Part shown: piece after piece, positions 36,190-48,100 of the stretch
Numbering within the stretch: the stretch's first letter is position 1
How the letters are laid out: each line of letters starts with the position of its first letter
NCBI GenBank assembly: GCA_015143295.1
Contig: CM026570.1
Location: 3,248,047-3,312,046 of the forward strand
DNA: 64,000 bases
Direction: 5' to 3'
Origin: Tetracentron sinense
Taxonomy: Eukaryota; Streptophyta; Magnoliopsida; Trochodendrales; Trochodendraceae
Notes under the pieces: model-generated
What the model saw: the letters and a program-made list of their open reading frames with translations, nothing else
Told to the model about the DNA's origin: nothing
Database searches by the model: none
Translations under genes and position numbers: made by a program

Positions 36190-39100
36190 ACAGACACATC
36201 CCTTTTTGTTGATCGGGCCACCTTGCTCTTGATATTTTAATTTACTATCAAGGTTAATTGACTAAAGATGTAATATGTTTTGGCAGGCCTGATAATAAAG
36301 AAATTCATCACTTTGATCTAGGAGGCTAAGGAAAGAACTCTTGATTTGAACAATACTACAGATATATTGGAGGTAAAATTGCTTTCTACAATTTGCCGCT
36401 GCTGCTTAAACTTAATTTTGCACATATCTAAATAATGGCTATTTTGATATTTTGTGTTACGTCCTGTTTATAATGTTGGAGTTATTTCTTTTCATTGATG
36501 GACAGGTCCAAAAGAGGAGAATATAGGATATCACAAATGTTCTTGAACGGATAGGATTAATAGAAAAAACATCAAATGTTCTTGGAAGTAACTTCTATAA
36601 TCATTTCTTGGCTATTTCTCAGTTTTTAATTCAATAATTTCTCCAAATCATTGAACCTTTGAAACAGGGGATTTGACATGTCAAGGCCATGGGAGCTACA
36701 TGATCAAGTTACTAGATTGAAGGTACTTTACTAATAGAATAACGATTAACAACACCACTTTTGGCGTGGTTATTTAGTTTTATGTTTCATATATTGGTAC
36801 TCTGTATTCATTTTTCTAGCCTATCATTGTGTATCTGCATGATATACATTTCAAATACCTACAGCCTTTTGAGAATATGTCCAGCATTTAGGATTCTTCC
36901 TCATGTAATACTATATTTGAACATATTTTGCGGATGGAGCATGTTTTGTCCTGTTCCAGAAAATAATTAGTCAAAGTTCAGAATTCCATTGTCAGCTCTT
37001 TCACTGTGTGCATTGGCATGGTCCATGATTCACAAAATTGAACTCATTTCCATCCGTATGATCATTGGCAATATAGTCATGCTACTATTGTCTTGCCTCT
37101 TTGGTTATGAATGTATCCTATTATTACATTGAAGGCCTGACCATTAATATTGGCTTCATTGGAACTTTGTAACCATTGCACAATCTGAGAACAGATTCAA
37201 AAGTTAACATGAATACAGAAGTCGTGATATTGTGGTTCATTACCTGGGGTGGCTACTGGCTAGGTATCGGACAGCGTAGCTATGACATGAAGTTCTTTGA
37301 GAAAATCATTCTTTATTCTGTGTAAACCGTTGGTCTATGCTCTACCTATGCATCTGACCTTGTTAAAACAACGCACTTTCTATTTATTCCTCATTACTTC
37401 AAATTAGAGTATAAAAGTTAGGCAAAGAAGTATAGAACATATTGTCACCTGGAGTGCCATCCTAATCGGGATGGCAATGAGGAGCAAAAGGTCTTTACCC
37501 AAGGGATCTTGTAGTGATTTCTCCAGATAGAGGAGAATAGATTGGTACATTTCCCTGATATTTGGCCCACCAATTTGAGAATGTGAGAATACCATTGACA
37601 CCTTTAGGTGCTGTGTTCCAGGTTTGCATAAACTTGCTAAAATTACCAGTTGCTGAGAGAAAATAGTTTTATATCACAAGAGGCACTATAGCTTGCTGAT
37701 TGCAGAAGAGGGTTAACCATCCTCATTGAGTTATCCTCTTGATATAGTTGGGATTGGCTGGAATTGCAGAATAGGATTTGTGCTGCCAACCCCAAGTAGT
37801 TAGAAAAAGGCACTTTTGATAATGTTGATTGAGTTACCATCTTGGGAGGTTGTTTGATATCAAAAATACAAAATAGTAATTGTACTAGTGGTTGGGGTTA
37901 ATAAGTAAAGGTAAGTTAGAGTCTGATCTCCGGTTTAGTTAGATTGCCATAGGCCATAATTTGCATTTATAGCAATATGGCTCTAGGTCTGGTTAGATTG
38001 CAAGCCTTCCTACTCTGTTGGAGGAAACATGACACTGGGGTATATGCCATTTTCTATTTCATCTGAGTATGTTATTTGGTTATCGTAGTGTTGAATCATG
38101 TACTTTCATGACAGGCTGAAGTCGAATGTCTATATGATGAAGAATGCAGGCTTGACGATAGCATAAGGTTTGGTTACTCGGGAGTGATTTATTTGTAGTT
38201 CACCTTTCCAGGGGGTTAGGCTAACATCATATTTCTTCTTCAGAGAAAAGCAAGAAAGTCTGGGGTCCTTGGATAGAGATGAAATCAGTCAAAAGTATAT
38301 TTTGATCTCTCCTACCTATTTGGCTTTACTCCAAATTTGATTTTAGTCCTTCTACTTGACAAATTGTTTGTATGGATTGCTTATTGTTTAGGTTCCTCTT
38401 TTTGACCGAGGAAGATATCTTGAACCTTCCATGCTTTCAGGTTCAGTCTGCCGCAGAACTCTGTAGTTTTAATGACATCTTTTTTGGTGTGTTGCTTACT
38501 TATATGTAGTATGTTTTTTGTTACAGAACCACACACTTATTTCAATTAAAGCTCCTCATGCTAGTTCTCTCGAAATCCCTGATCCTAATGAGGTGGGCAA
38601 TGGGTAACAAGGATGGATTGAAAAGATGGAACTTTTGGGATAATATTAGAATTGTATCTGATTGGCCAATTATCTTTATGAACAGGAAGTTTGTTATCCA
38701 CAAAGGCAGTTTAGAATCATTGTTAGGAGCAGCACAGAACCAATTGATTTGTATCTTTGAGGTATTTATATCCCAATTTTCAACACTGGAAGGTTTAAAC
38801 TTATATTTTCTCTTGAGAAAGGCTGATGAATGAGGTATTTCATATTTTAGAGGGGAATGGGTTTTAGCATGGCCAATTCATCTTTTCCAAGAATGTCGTT
38901 CAACTTTTTACAATGCGTCTGCTCTTCCTTCTATCATACGATGCTTTGAATGCTTACAGTAATTACAAAGACTGGTGTGTGGATAGAAATATCAAACAGG
39001 CTAAGTCAGTGGATTCATCTATTGGAAATAGTGACCATTACATTGAGGCTACTTTGCCGCCAGAAATCCAATATACACGAGTCCAAGATAATCGGAAGAT

Positions 39101-39341
39101 TTTTCTTCCCATTCATTCACCTCAACGGGCTCTGTTTCTGGGATTCAGAAGATTGTCCCTGTCAATTTCCACATAAGGATATATGATTGGTCCAAACTGG
39201 CCTCTAAAAAAATCACTTTGTTACATGGTGAAGCACTACAAACTTGTTTATGACTGATCTTCGTTTCGGTTGCAGATTGATGATGATTATTGGTTCCGGT
39301 TAGATCTTGAAGTCAGCATTACAGATTTGTGGGGTAAGTAA

Positions 39342-40600
39342 TCACAACCCTTTAACAATATTTTCAAGTTGATTTGAGTTTTGACTCTTGTGAGTGTTCT
39401 CATATTTGGGGCATGTAACTGGAACTGGTTGGAGACTCAGGTGTGCAATGAGCAGCATAATATCATCTCAGCCTGGTGCATCACCAGGTGTTGTTTATAA
39501 ACTTAGAGAGATACAGATAGATCGCTGTACAGAGAAGCCTTGAAGGGTGTATTAATTCATCCTTCACCATATGAGAGTGTAAATATTGTAACCAAATGGT
39601 TCTTCTATACTACAATGATTAATAGAAAGTTATGGGTATACTTAGGTCAAGGATTTCCACGTCCATGTCCTGTATTTTACCTATCTGTAGAAAGATCTAC
39701 CTGTGCCATATATTGGTCACATGCAACAGGGCTGAAGTAGGGCATTTGATACCATTGATTGATTCTTTTTTTTTTCTTTAATTTATTTCTTAAGGGTCCG
39801 TTGTTCTGCTGAGACTTAAAAAGCTTCGCACTTTGCTCTTTGTCAAGGTAGTTGCTAGGAAATTTGAGTAACTTTGTCAAGGTTTTTAATAAAATTATTT
39901 CTTACCATCATGAGATTTCAAGTCTTATCATTTTTATGAGATTTGAAATCATACATTTTGCTACATTTGAAGTTTTATAGAAATTGCAACCTAAGAGATG
40001 AGAAGCGCGATACATAGAGTTCATCAAAAGAACATGCATATTGTCAAATGACAAAACTTGGGACCTTACAAGTCTCAACAAAAGAATGGGTAGTGATGTC
40101 CATTGTGTGGACTCTCAAATGGTTGGTCTTGATCCCTTGGCATGTGTTCCATTTGTTTGCCAGAAGAGGGTGTACACTGTAGAGGGTAGCTGGACATGCA
40201 GACATCCTGACCAAAGGGCTCAGCTTACAAAAATGTTCAAGTTGGTTCTTCATCTTATGCCGTTATGCGTCATAAATTTTTTATAGGAAGTAAAAATTTG
40301 GTAGGCTAATATTTTCCTTCTGTCTAAATAGGCTTACCATTTCTCTCAAATTAAAGAATCGCCTCGAGACTGAACCAAAGATCTCCAAGAAGACAAGGAT
40401 ATGTACAAGGTCTGTGTAGGTCCAATTCAATGGATGCAAGAATCAGACTAGATAATATATGAATTTCCCTATTAACTGAAAGATCTTCAGTTTGTTAGAT
40501 GCCGGAGCTTCTCCTACCGTCTCTTAAGAGCTAAAGTGAAGAATATTCACGCTGACCTCTCACATTTACTTCACAATCTTCTGGCTTTACCATCCTATCT
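39342..40600. other. Region after the E2F pseudogene
   Basis: No gene is supported. Near 40190-40280 one frame reads ADILTKGLS, reminiscent of the end of Copia polyproteins, but too short to call. Confidence 0.3.
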
Positions 40601-41330
40601 TGTTGAACACTTGTTATTTATTCCTCTAATAGCCCAAGTTCCAATGGGTAATGTCTTGCCACTCCCCCTGAGTTTGAATGGGCAACATGACTCGCTGTTC
40701 CATATTCCAAAAGTATGAAGTACTGGCCTCTCATATGAGAGAAGTTGTGGGATCTAATCCCAATGGATGATGTCTTATCACTCCCTCTGAGTTTGGATGG
40801 GCAATCACGCTGTTGCCCATCTTTGTCTTGCAAATTTGGGTCCCTATAGTGGTGGGCCTGCATCATCTGAGAGTGTGATGCAGGCCCGGGCCTACAGGAG
40901 TTTAGTCTCACATCGGGTGTGGTTTGGAAACTCCATGCGCTCTTATGTAGTGGGAGTACCTCATCGCAACAGGCTTAGTCTATTAGCAGTGAGCCTCGTG
41001 TCAAAGGAGGGTGGACCCAAATGTTTTCAAGACACCGTTGTTGTCCATCTGTCTTGGTGGTGGGCCCGCGTCAACATAGGGTGGACCTCACATGTTTACA
41101 AGATATAGACGGGTAACAGCGACTAATCATTGTTAGTTGAGATTTAACACAGGTTAAATGATAACGCCAGCAGACAAAAAAAAACCCAAAGAGCTCAAGG
41201 GTTGCATCGAGGATGATGCACCTCAGGTCCATCGTATAAAGCTCAAAAAGAAAAGAAGAGAGAGAGAGGAGATAAGGAGGATAGGATAAGGAGAGCCACT
41301 CCACTGGCTGCTGGACCGAGACCCAAAGCA

Positions 41331-41831
41331 ATGGAAGCCAACGTCCTCCATTGCATCTACTACTCAAAACCACCACCATTCCTCATCCCCAAGAAGAAAC
41401 CTTCGACGACCCATTATTTGCATGAGCGTGCTGCACCTATACGTCACCAACCTCTCAGGGCCGCTCCAATCAGCAGCAGCAGCAGCAGCAGTGGGGAAGA
41501 TGGCAACATTCCCCCACCAGTCCCGCCACCGGACAGCGTTGAGATCCGGTTCCGAAGAGGCTCAAGAAGACGATCAAAACAGCAACTGGAGGACGGAATC
41601 CAAAAACCGCCTCCACCTCCGAAGGAGTGGGAGTCAATGACCATAAACGAGAAAGCAGTGGAACTATACATGGGAGAAAAGGGTCTGCTATTCTGGCTCA
41701 ACAAGTTCGCTTACGCCTCCATCTTCATCATCATTGGGGCTTGGATTCTCTTTCGCTTCGTCGGCCCTTCGCTCGGCCTCTACCAACTTGATTCTGCTCC
41801 TTTGTCTCCCACCTCCGTCTTGAAGACCTGA
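41331..41831 (+). CDS. Plastid membrane protein, RIQ1/DUF1118-like
   Basis: A single uninterrupted frame of 166 residues. The N terminus is rich in Ser, Pro and basic residues with few acids, as in a chloroplast transit peptide. A Pro-rich stretch (PPPVPPPDSVE), a basic cluster (RFRRGSRRRSKQQ) and the conserved block MTINEKAVELYMGEKGLLFW follow. One membrane segment (ASIFIIIGAWILFRFVG) and the tail SLGLYQLDSAPLSP close it. This matches my memory of Arabidopsis RIQ1 (At5g08050), a thylakoid protein influencing grana organisation and light-harvesting complex behaviour. The family assignment is from motif memory. The gene has no intron and stands alone. Confidence 0.72.
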   Translation: MEANVLHCIYYSKPPPFLIPKKKPSTTHYLHERAAPIRHQPLRAAPISSSSSSSGEDGNIPPPVPPPDSVEIRFRRGSRRRSKQQLEDGIQKPPPPPKEWESMTINEKAVELYMGEKGLLFWLNKFAYASIFIIIGAWILFRFVGPSLGLYQLDSAPLSPTSVLKT

Positions 41832-44800
41832 TCTTAAAAACAGACCAATTGAAGCTACGCTGACAAATATACAATCATCATAGCCAACTATACGAGGAGA
41901 TCAGCAGCATTCTCTACTGCTTCCGCTTCACTGTGTCCATTGGCTGGTGGGTTCAGCTGCAGTATCCCGCTGTTACCGGGCAAGGGGCCTGCTTCTTTTG
42001 CTGGCTAGAGGTCTGTGATGTTGCTGCTTTAATTTCATGTCATAGATTTAAAGGGATCGAGGCTTTCTATATTACAGATTTGGCTGAAGTTGGTGCCAAT
42101 TGAGTTTGGGTAAAAGATCAACTGTGTGATTCTATCCATTACTAATCCAACATCTTGTCCAAGTTTTTGATAGCCCTCTGGGTACAAGCTGAGATCCAAA
42201 GCATATGTGCCCTAAGCAAATTACTCTAAATCAGAAATTAATCACATCAATATCTCAATTAGCAAGCTTGCTGCTTGTCATGCTGAAGTCGAAATCACTT
42301 AAATATTGGGTAGAAACTGGTGCTTGCTCAGTGGGTAATGTTCTCTGCTTGTGGAATACCAATAGACTATGTTCAAAACTCTTGAACAGCAAGACTTGGC
42401 TAGAAGACCCACTTTACAAGCAGAATACCTACCAAGAAAGAACCACAAAAATGAAATAGGTTGCAGGTCCCTATAGCAATGAAATCATATCACTCTTTTT
42501 GATTGCTGAAATGGGTACAGATCCCACCTTATTTGGATACACCAGCTATCCCAATAAAAATGGGCTCTCGGAGTCATTCTTGTAATAAATGGTGGGAAAG
42601 GGAAGATCTGAGTCAGAATTGGAACATCGGCCTTCTGTGAGTCAGCTGCTAATAAATCTGAACCAAGTGGATAGGACAAGGCAAACCATCTGATCAAGAA
42701 CAAGAACTTCTATAGCTGAAAACAAACAAATGAACAATCAGAAAAAGTTCACACATGGGAGTTTTGGTATAGTACAACTTATGCATTTGCAATTATCATT
42801 CTGGTCATCCTTGACTTGCACATATGGTCAATATGGATTAACAGTTGTGAAATTTACATCTCATATCCCCAATCCTGGATGTCTTCCAGGAAGACACCAG
42901 TTTTCATAATATAATATCACAGCAATTTATTGTGTTAACAATTCCAATAGACACATTTGGTCAATTTTTTAACACTGCCTGATTGAAGGCTGTTGTATGT
43001 AACAGATGAATTTTTAAGAAAGATACAGCAATTAAGCAAGAATACACAAAAATTGGTCCTACATTTGATATCGGTTCCACACTACATCAAGCAATAGAAA
43101 ATCACTTCCAAAACAAGCTTACCATGAAAGAATATCAATGTTGCTCAAATGATTGCTATTAAATTAATACTGAAGTACTAGGGATTGAAGGATCGCGGTT
43201 ACCAATTTTAACAAACTATCTTAAGGAATAACAAGAAAGTTCACCTTCCCAAGCCAGCATAATATTATGGAAAACTGAAATACAACCTCAACAAAAACCT
43301 GTAAAACCTACAACAATCTCAAGCCTTCCAAAAGTTTTCAAGCTACGTGACATTGACGGGGCTGACTAAGTGCTTCTCTGTCTTACATCTGCAGAAAGTT
43401 AGGTTTCAATTATCAGCCCACATAGATCTGATGTGCACCTAATAGGAAAGGCCCAAATGAACAATAAGCCAGCAGTTCAAATTGTAAGCATAGCAGATGA
43501 AATCTGCCTGAAACAACTCTAGTACTCTTGTATTGGTCCAATTACAACCACAGTAGGCACGCCATGTATCTCACTGGATATTGAAGCCAAGTTTTGGGTG
43601 TGATTCAGCCCAAAAGAAACAAGACGTGAAGTTGAAAAACTACTGCTGTTTTGATAAACCCAGAATAAATTAATAAATAACATTTATAAATCTTCTGAGT
43701 TTTAGGGTCAGTTTCTCTGGTCTTTGAAAAGTTGGGAGGATCAAAATTTTGATCTACATGCTAATGAAAAACTCAAATCTATTGCTTTCCCTAACCATTT
43801 CACAAATCATAAGTGTTAAGAGGATTTCAGGAGTCTTAGAGAGAAAGGGTCACGCTGGAGGACTTGGAATATCTGGCCATTTTTACTGAATAAACCTGAA
43901 GATCTGAACAGATTTTTCCTAACCTGAGATATCTCATTGTATGAACTTTATTTTTCATGTTTAGAAGATTTTAACAACAAATCCTAAGCAAAAAAAAAGA
44001 AGCATGAAGACATGTATTTCAGGATAGCAAACATCAGAACCGAAAGAATTATGCTATGGGAAAAACATACCCGATACTATAAGATCACCTTTATAAGTTA
44101 GTAGACATGAAGAGAAATGTGGCATGTCACAGAATCCAACTAGTGCAAGGGGTATGCTATAATCTACAAAAGGATGCAAGGGGGCTCGAGATGAGGCAAG
44201 AGCTGAAAGCAAGGACAGAAGAGGAAGGGGCATTTTGTTTGATGTTAAAATTTGTCTAAATTTGTCAGACGTATACACTGACAATATAGCCGAAGGTTGC
44301 GTGCCAGATCTCAACAAGAACTTTGTTTGATGTTAAAAATTGTCTAGGTTTGTCAGATGTATAGGCTGAGAATATAGACGAAGGTCACAAGCTAGATCTC
44401 AACAAGATATTGATGCATTAAATGGAAATTATAGAAAAGATAATAGCAGGATAACAGAAACAACAATACAGATCTCTGCAATTATAGCTACCAAACTATG
44501 TTGTATAGACACAGACATGGGTGTTGGACTCGGATACGGGGTGTCGAACACGGAGAACAAAAAAAAGATTCGGGGACATGGGAGGATATTTGAAAATTTT
44601 AATTTAAAAAGATTATTATGCTTTAAATATATGAATAATACTAATAGTAATGAACTAATAAAGATTACAAACCAATGAATTATATTAATTCCAAATATTA
44701 ATACTAATTTCAAAGAGGATTAATTTAAAAGAGATTTTTGTAGCCCGAATTCAGCCCGTTGACACCCTATTCCTCTCTCTCATCTCCCCTTTTCTTTTCA

Positions 44801-45116
44801 ATTATAGGGATCGATAAGTCCTCCTATTCTCTCTTTGTTTCTCTGTTGAAAACGAATAGATTGTAGTTCTTACCCACTTTTTTACCGGCTTCTCTTTTCT
44901 GATGATAAGGGAAAGAATTTACTGAAATGTATGCTAATTATAAGCAATTGTATGCCTTTTTTGTATAATAAACACAAATTTTATGGGTATCAACTGTGTT
45001 GTGTCTGTATTTGTGTCAAAAATGATTGAAATATTCTCATTATGAACTGATAGGAGCTAATGTTTTTACAAGAAATCTCAACCCAACATGATCTAATGGA
45101 AATCATAGATACAAAC
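41832..45116. other. Region between the RIQ1-like gene and the zinc-finger gene
   Basis: Should contain the RIQ1-like 3' UTR and the unlocated last exon(s) and 3' UTR of the minus-strand RanBP2-type gene. Near 44.5-44.6 kb GGATACGGGGTGTCGAACACG looks like a MITE end without a partner. Confidence 0.35.
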
Positions 45117-48100
45117 CTATTGCAATGTGACCGAGATGCGAAGTTATGATTGTTGCAATTCGTGCACATCCAATCCCCATCACGCCATTGCTTTGCCCTG
45201 CTAAGTAAATGGAGTAAAAGATAAGCATGAATAATGAATCTCAATCACTAAGCATTTATGTTTCTCATACTACATAATGGTGCCTAATACTCAGATACAA
45301 TAATAATACATTCAGAATAACAAATTCAGCATAATGAACATAATTTTACATAATATGAAAACAGTATAATAAACAAGACAGCTGGTGTTTTTATCTGTTG
45401 AATGAATAAGAAAAATGTGAGCATATCGAAAACAGATGGTGCTGTGTCCATAATGTTTACCCTACAGATCTGATACTATGATCAAAATATTAAACAATTC
45501 TCATAAGAAATCTGCACAATTTGTCCTAAATTATTGGACAGCATATGCAAAAGGAGGATATGAATCCATTATTACCCTTTCCCTAGAAGTGTAGGCATTC
45601 TTGTCATATGTGGTATCTGCATGTGCGCTTGTAAATTTTGAGCCTTTGCAGAGCTTCCACTGGGATATGGGGCATAAATTCCAGGTGTCTGATCATTACT
45701 GCATCCAGCCATCTGTTCAAATCCCTGGAATGATTGCTGCTGCCTGTTTGTCTTGTATTTCAAGAAAGAGAATTAAAAGGAAAACGTAAGGAAAATTGTC
45801 AAACTAGGGGATAGAAATGTCTTTCTACATAGCTAGTTCATTTCCAGAAATAGTAATAAGAACTAAGAAGAAAAAATAACATCTAAAGAACCAAGACAGC
45901 AAGCGTGATGACCATCATACAGGCTATACAGCCACTCAAGATCACAGTAGACTTTAAAACTTAGAAAATGGTACACAAAATATATGCATGTAAGGCTATG
46001 GCAACATAAACATACTTAATGAGGTCTGTTTGTGTTAACAATGACAACTAATCAAAAGAAAACCGGAATAGCATTGCACATATCTAGATGAGAATACATG
46101 TATATGTCCGTGCAGGTGTTGGATGAAGAGTACAGAACAATAGAATGTGATAGCACCTTAATAGTTAGAGAACAGTTGATAACACTTCTTACTATACGAC
46201 CAACCAATTCCTTGAAATGAAAGGATTCGAACAAAAGAAGTATTTCCCTCCCTTCATCTGAGTCACGGGGCTTTCTAGATTTTGTATCTAATTGACTTTT
46301 CGGAATATGATAATCTTTTTCATGAATAATGAGAACCTAACTCGAGCTAAATAGCTCACACTTTACCAAATCTTCAGTTTCTAGTCCTCACGCAAGGCAC
46401 TCAAGTTGTTTGCTCTATGTTTAAAGCCCATTCCATCAACTGAAACCTGGCTTTCTAAGTGTCATTCAATTTAACCTATAATTAAATCAAGACATCTCAA
46501 ATGAAAGTCGAGTGTAAACTTCCCTGATAGAACTACCGCAGCACTTCATACAAGAAGAATGTGGCAGAATCACAAAAAATCAAATGTAACTACCTCTCTC
46601 TGATGCATCTTCTTGGTGAAGTAAAGATGAATGAACTTACAGCAATCAGAAAAACAAAGAAGCATAAAGAAAAGGATGATAAGGAAGAATAAAATCCAAA
46701 AAGGAGACTAGTAAGGACAGACATTAACTATCCATCAATCACCACTAATTTTTTTTCTATTGTTAATCACCAATAAGATTGGCCTCTTGATGCATGTGAG
46801 TAATCCAAAGTGCAAGATGACACTGACAGACTATATATCCTGGGAAATATATTAGGAACTCTCCATCACACTCACCGAAAGCTCAATAACTGCTACATGA
46901 TTTCATCCCAAAATAAGTCAAAAATCAACACATACGCTTGGCACAATAAAGGATGAGACTAAAAATGAAGAAGCCTTTTGGACAAGATTCAGGATGCTTC
47001 TTGCCCAATTTATATGCTTGTTTAGTAATTGACAAAAAAAACAGGAAGGATGAGTTAATATAGTAAAGCTATGTGATACAGAAACACCTTTTACTATAAG
47101 ATAGAACACCCATGCCCCATATCAGAAATTTTTTCTTATCCAATACAAACAATCTGTAGCCAAAAATTTACTTACTTGGAAACATATCTGTAACTGCTGA
47201 GCTCACCACAGAAAAGGGTGTACTTAATGGCAAAGAAGCATTGCATTTTTTGCACTGCACATACATGCAACCTGGCTTAGATATATCATACCAACAAAGA
47301 AAAAGCCTTCTGGAAGTTGATACAATTTGTTGTAAGTTGGAGGAAGGATTTTAAACTCACGTCATGTTTGTGCTGCATGGTCTTACCTGTGCATGAGAAG
47401 AGTAGTTATGGAAACCACAGTTGCAAATCCAATCGCCATCACGCCATCCTTTCGGAACCAAAAGAAGCTGATTTGCATATGATATACAGCATTATTACTT
47501 GCACCTAAGGGCCAACTAGAAGCCGACTGAAGTCCATACTTACCAGTGCCTCCAAAAGGCCAGTTAGAATTCGGTGGAAGTGACTGCTGGAGGGCAGCAT
47601 TGCCTGTTAACCCGATATCCATCTTTAGTCCTGGTCCTCCATGTACCCTGGCAAAATAATGTGAATAAGTTTGCAGAGAAGCTCTAGGCATTGCAATTGC
47701 TGGCATTGCTGCTACCTCCTTTGGTTGCCCACACTTTTCTCTTGATGCATAATTGTTGTTGCTGCAACCTATTGATCCATTGCCATACACAAACAATCCA
47801 TGGTGCAGCCAGCGAGAGGACAAGGAAGCCAAGCATATGCACACCAACCAGCCCATCCCAGACCAAAAGACACACACACACACTCAACCCAATTGATTGC
47901 AAGTTCCCAATCTCAATTTGACATAATATAGATATCAAATATGCAATCTATATTGGCAAACTAAAGACAAAAATAATCATGCTTTCTATCAGTAACTGCA
48001 ACATGTATAAGTGAACAACATGAAAAAGATAACAGCCATGAATTTTATTATGGTATTACCTATCTTCAATTTTACAAACATAGTGAATAGAAATCATGGG

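Larger units (their letters stand above)
32590..39341 (+). pseudogene. E2F transcription factor (E2FC-like) pseudogene with introns
   Basis: E2F proteins bind cell-cycle promoters with DP partners. Exons recognised: 35142-35355, 35495-35545 (NCRYDSSLG), 36287-36372 (GLIIKKFITLI, stop, EAKERTLDLNNT), 36506-about 36587 (VQKRRI, stop, DITNVLERIGLIEKTS), 36668-36722 (GFDMSRPWELHDQVTRLK), 38115-38167, 38244-38294, 38392-38440 (FLFLTEEDILNLPCFQ), 38527-38592 (NHTLISIKAPHASSLEIPD), 38686-38761 (YPQRQFRIIVRSSTEPIDLY) and 39276-39341 (DDDYWFRLDLEVSITDLW). Winged-helix DNA-binding, dimerisation, marked-box and C-terminal pieces are all present in order with splice signals, so this is a non-processed copy. 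Disabling changes are TAG at 36319, TAG at 36524 and TGA at 38758, plus a small loss where KNHIRW should lie. The short 5' exon from 32590 (MGGSSRGKGNSDF) is uncertain. Confidence 0.88.

Noticed and set aside
40190..40282. Possible end of a Copia polyprotein (ADILTKGLS)
   Set aside because: Only about nine residues fit, and no reverse transcriptase, integrase or LTR is visible nearby.
47691..47921. Plus-strand 76-codon ORF
   Set aside because: Antisense of exon 2 of the RanBP2-type gene and its intron.
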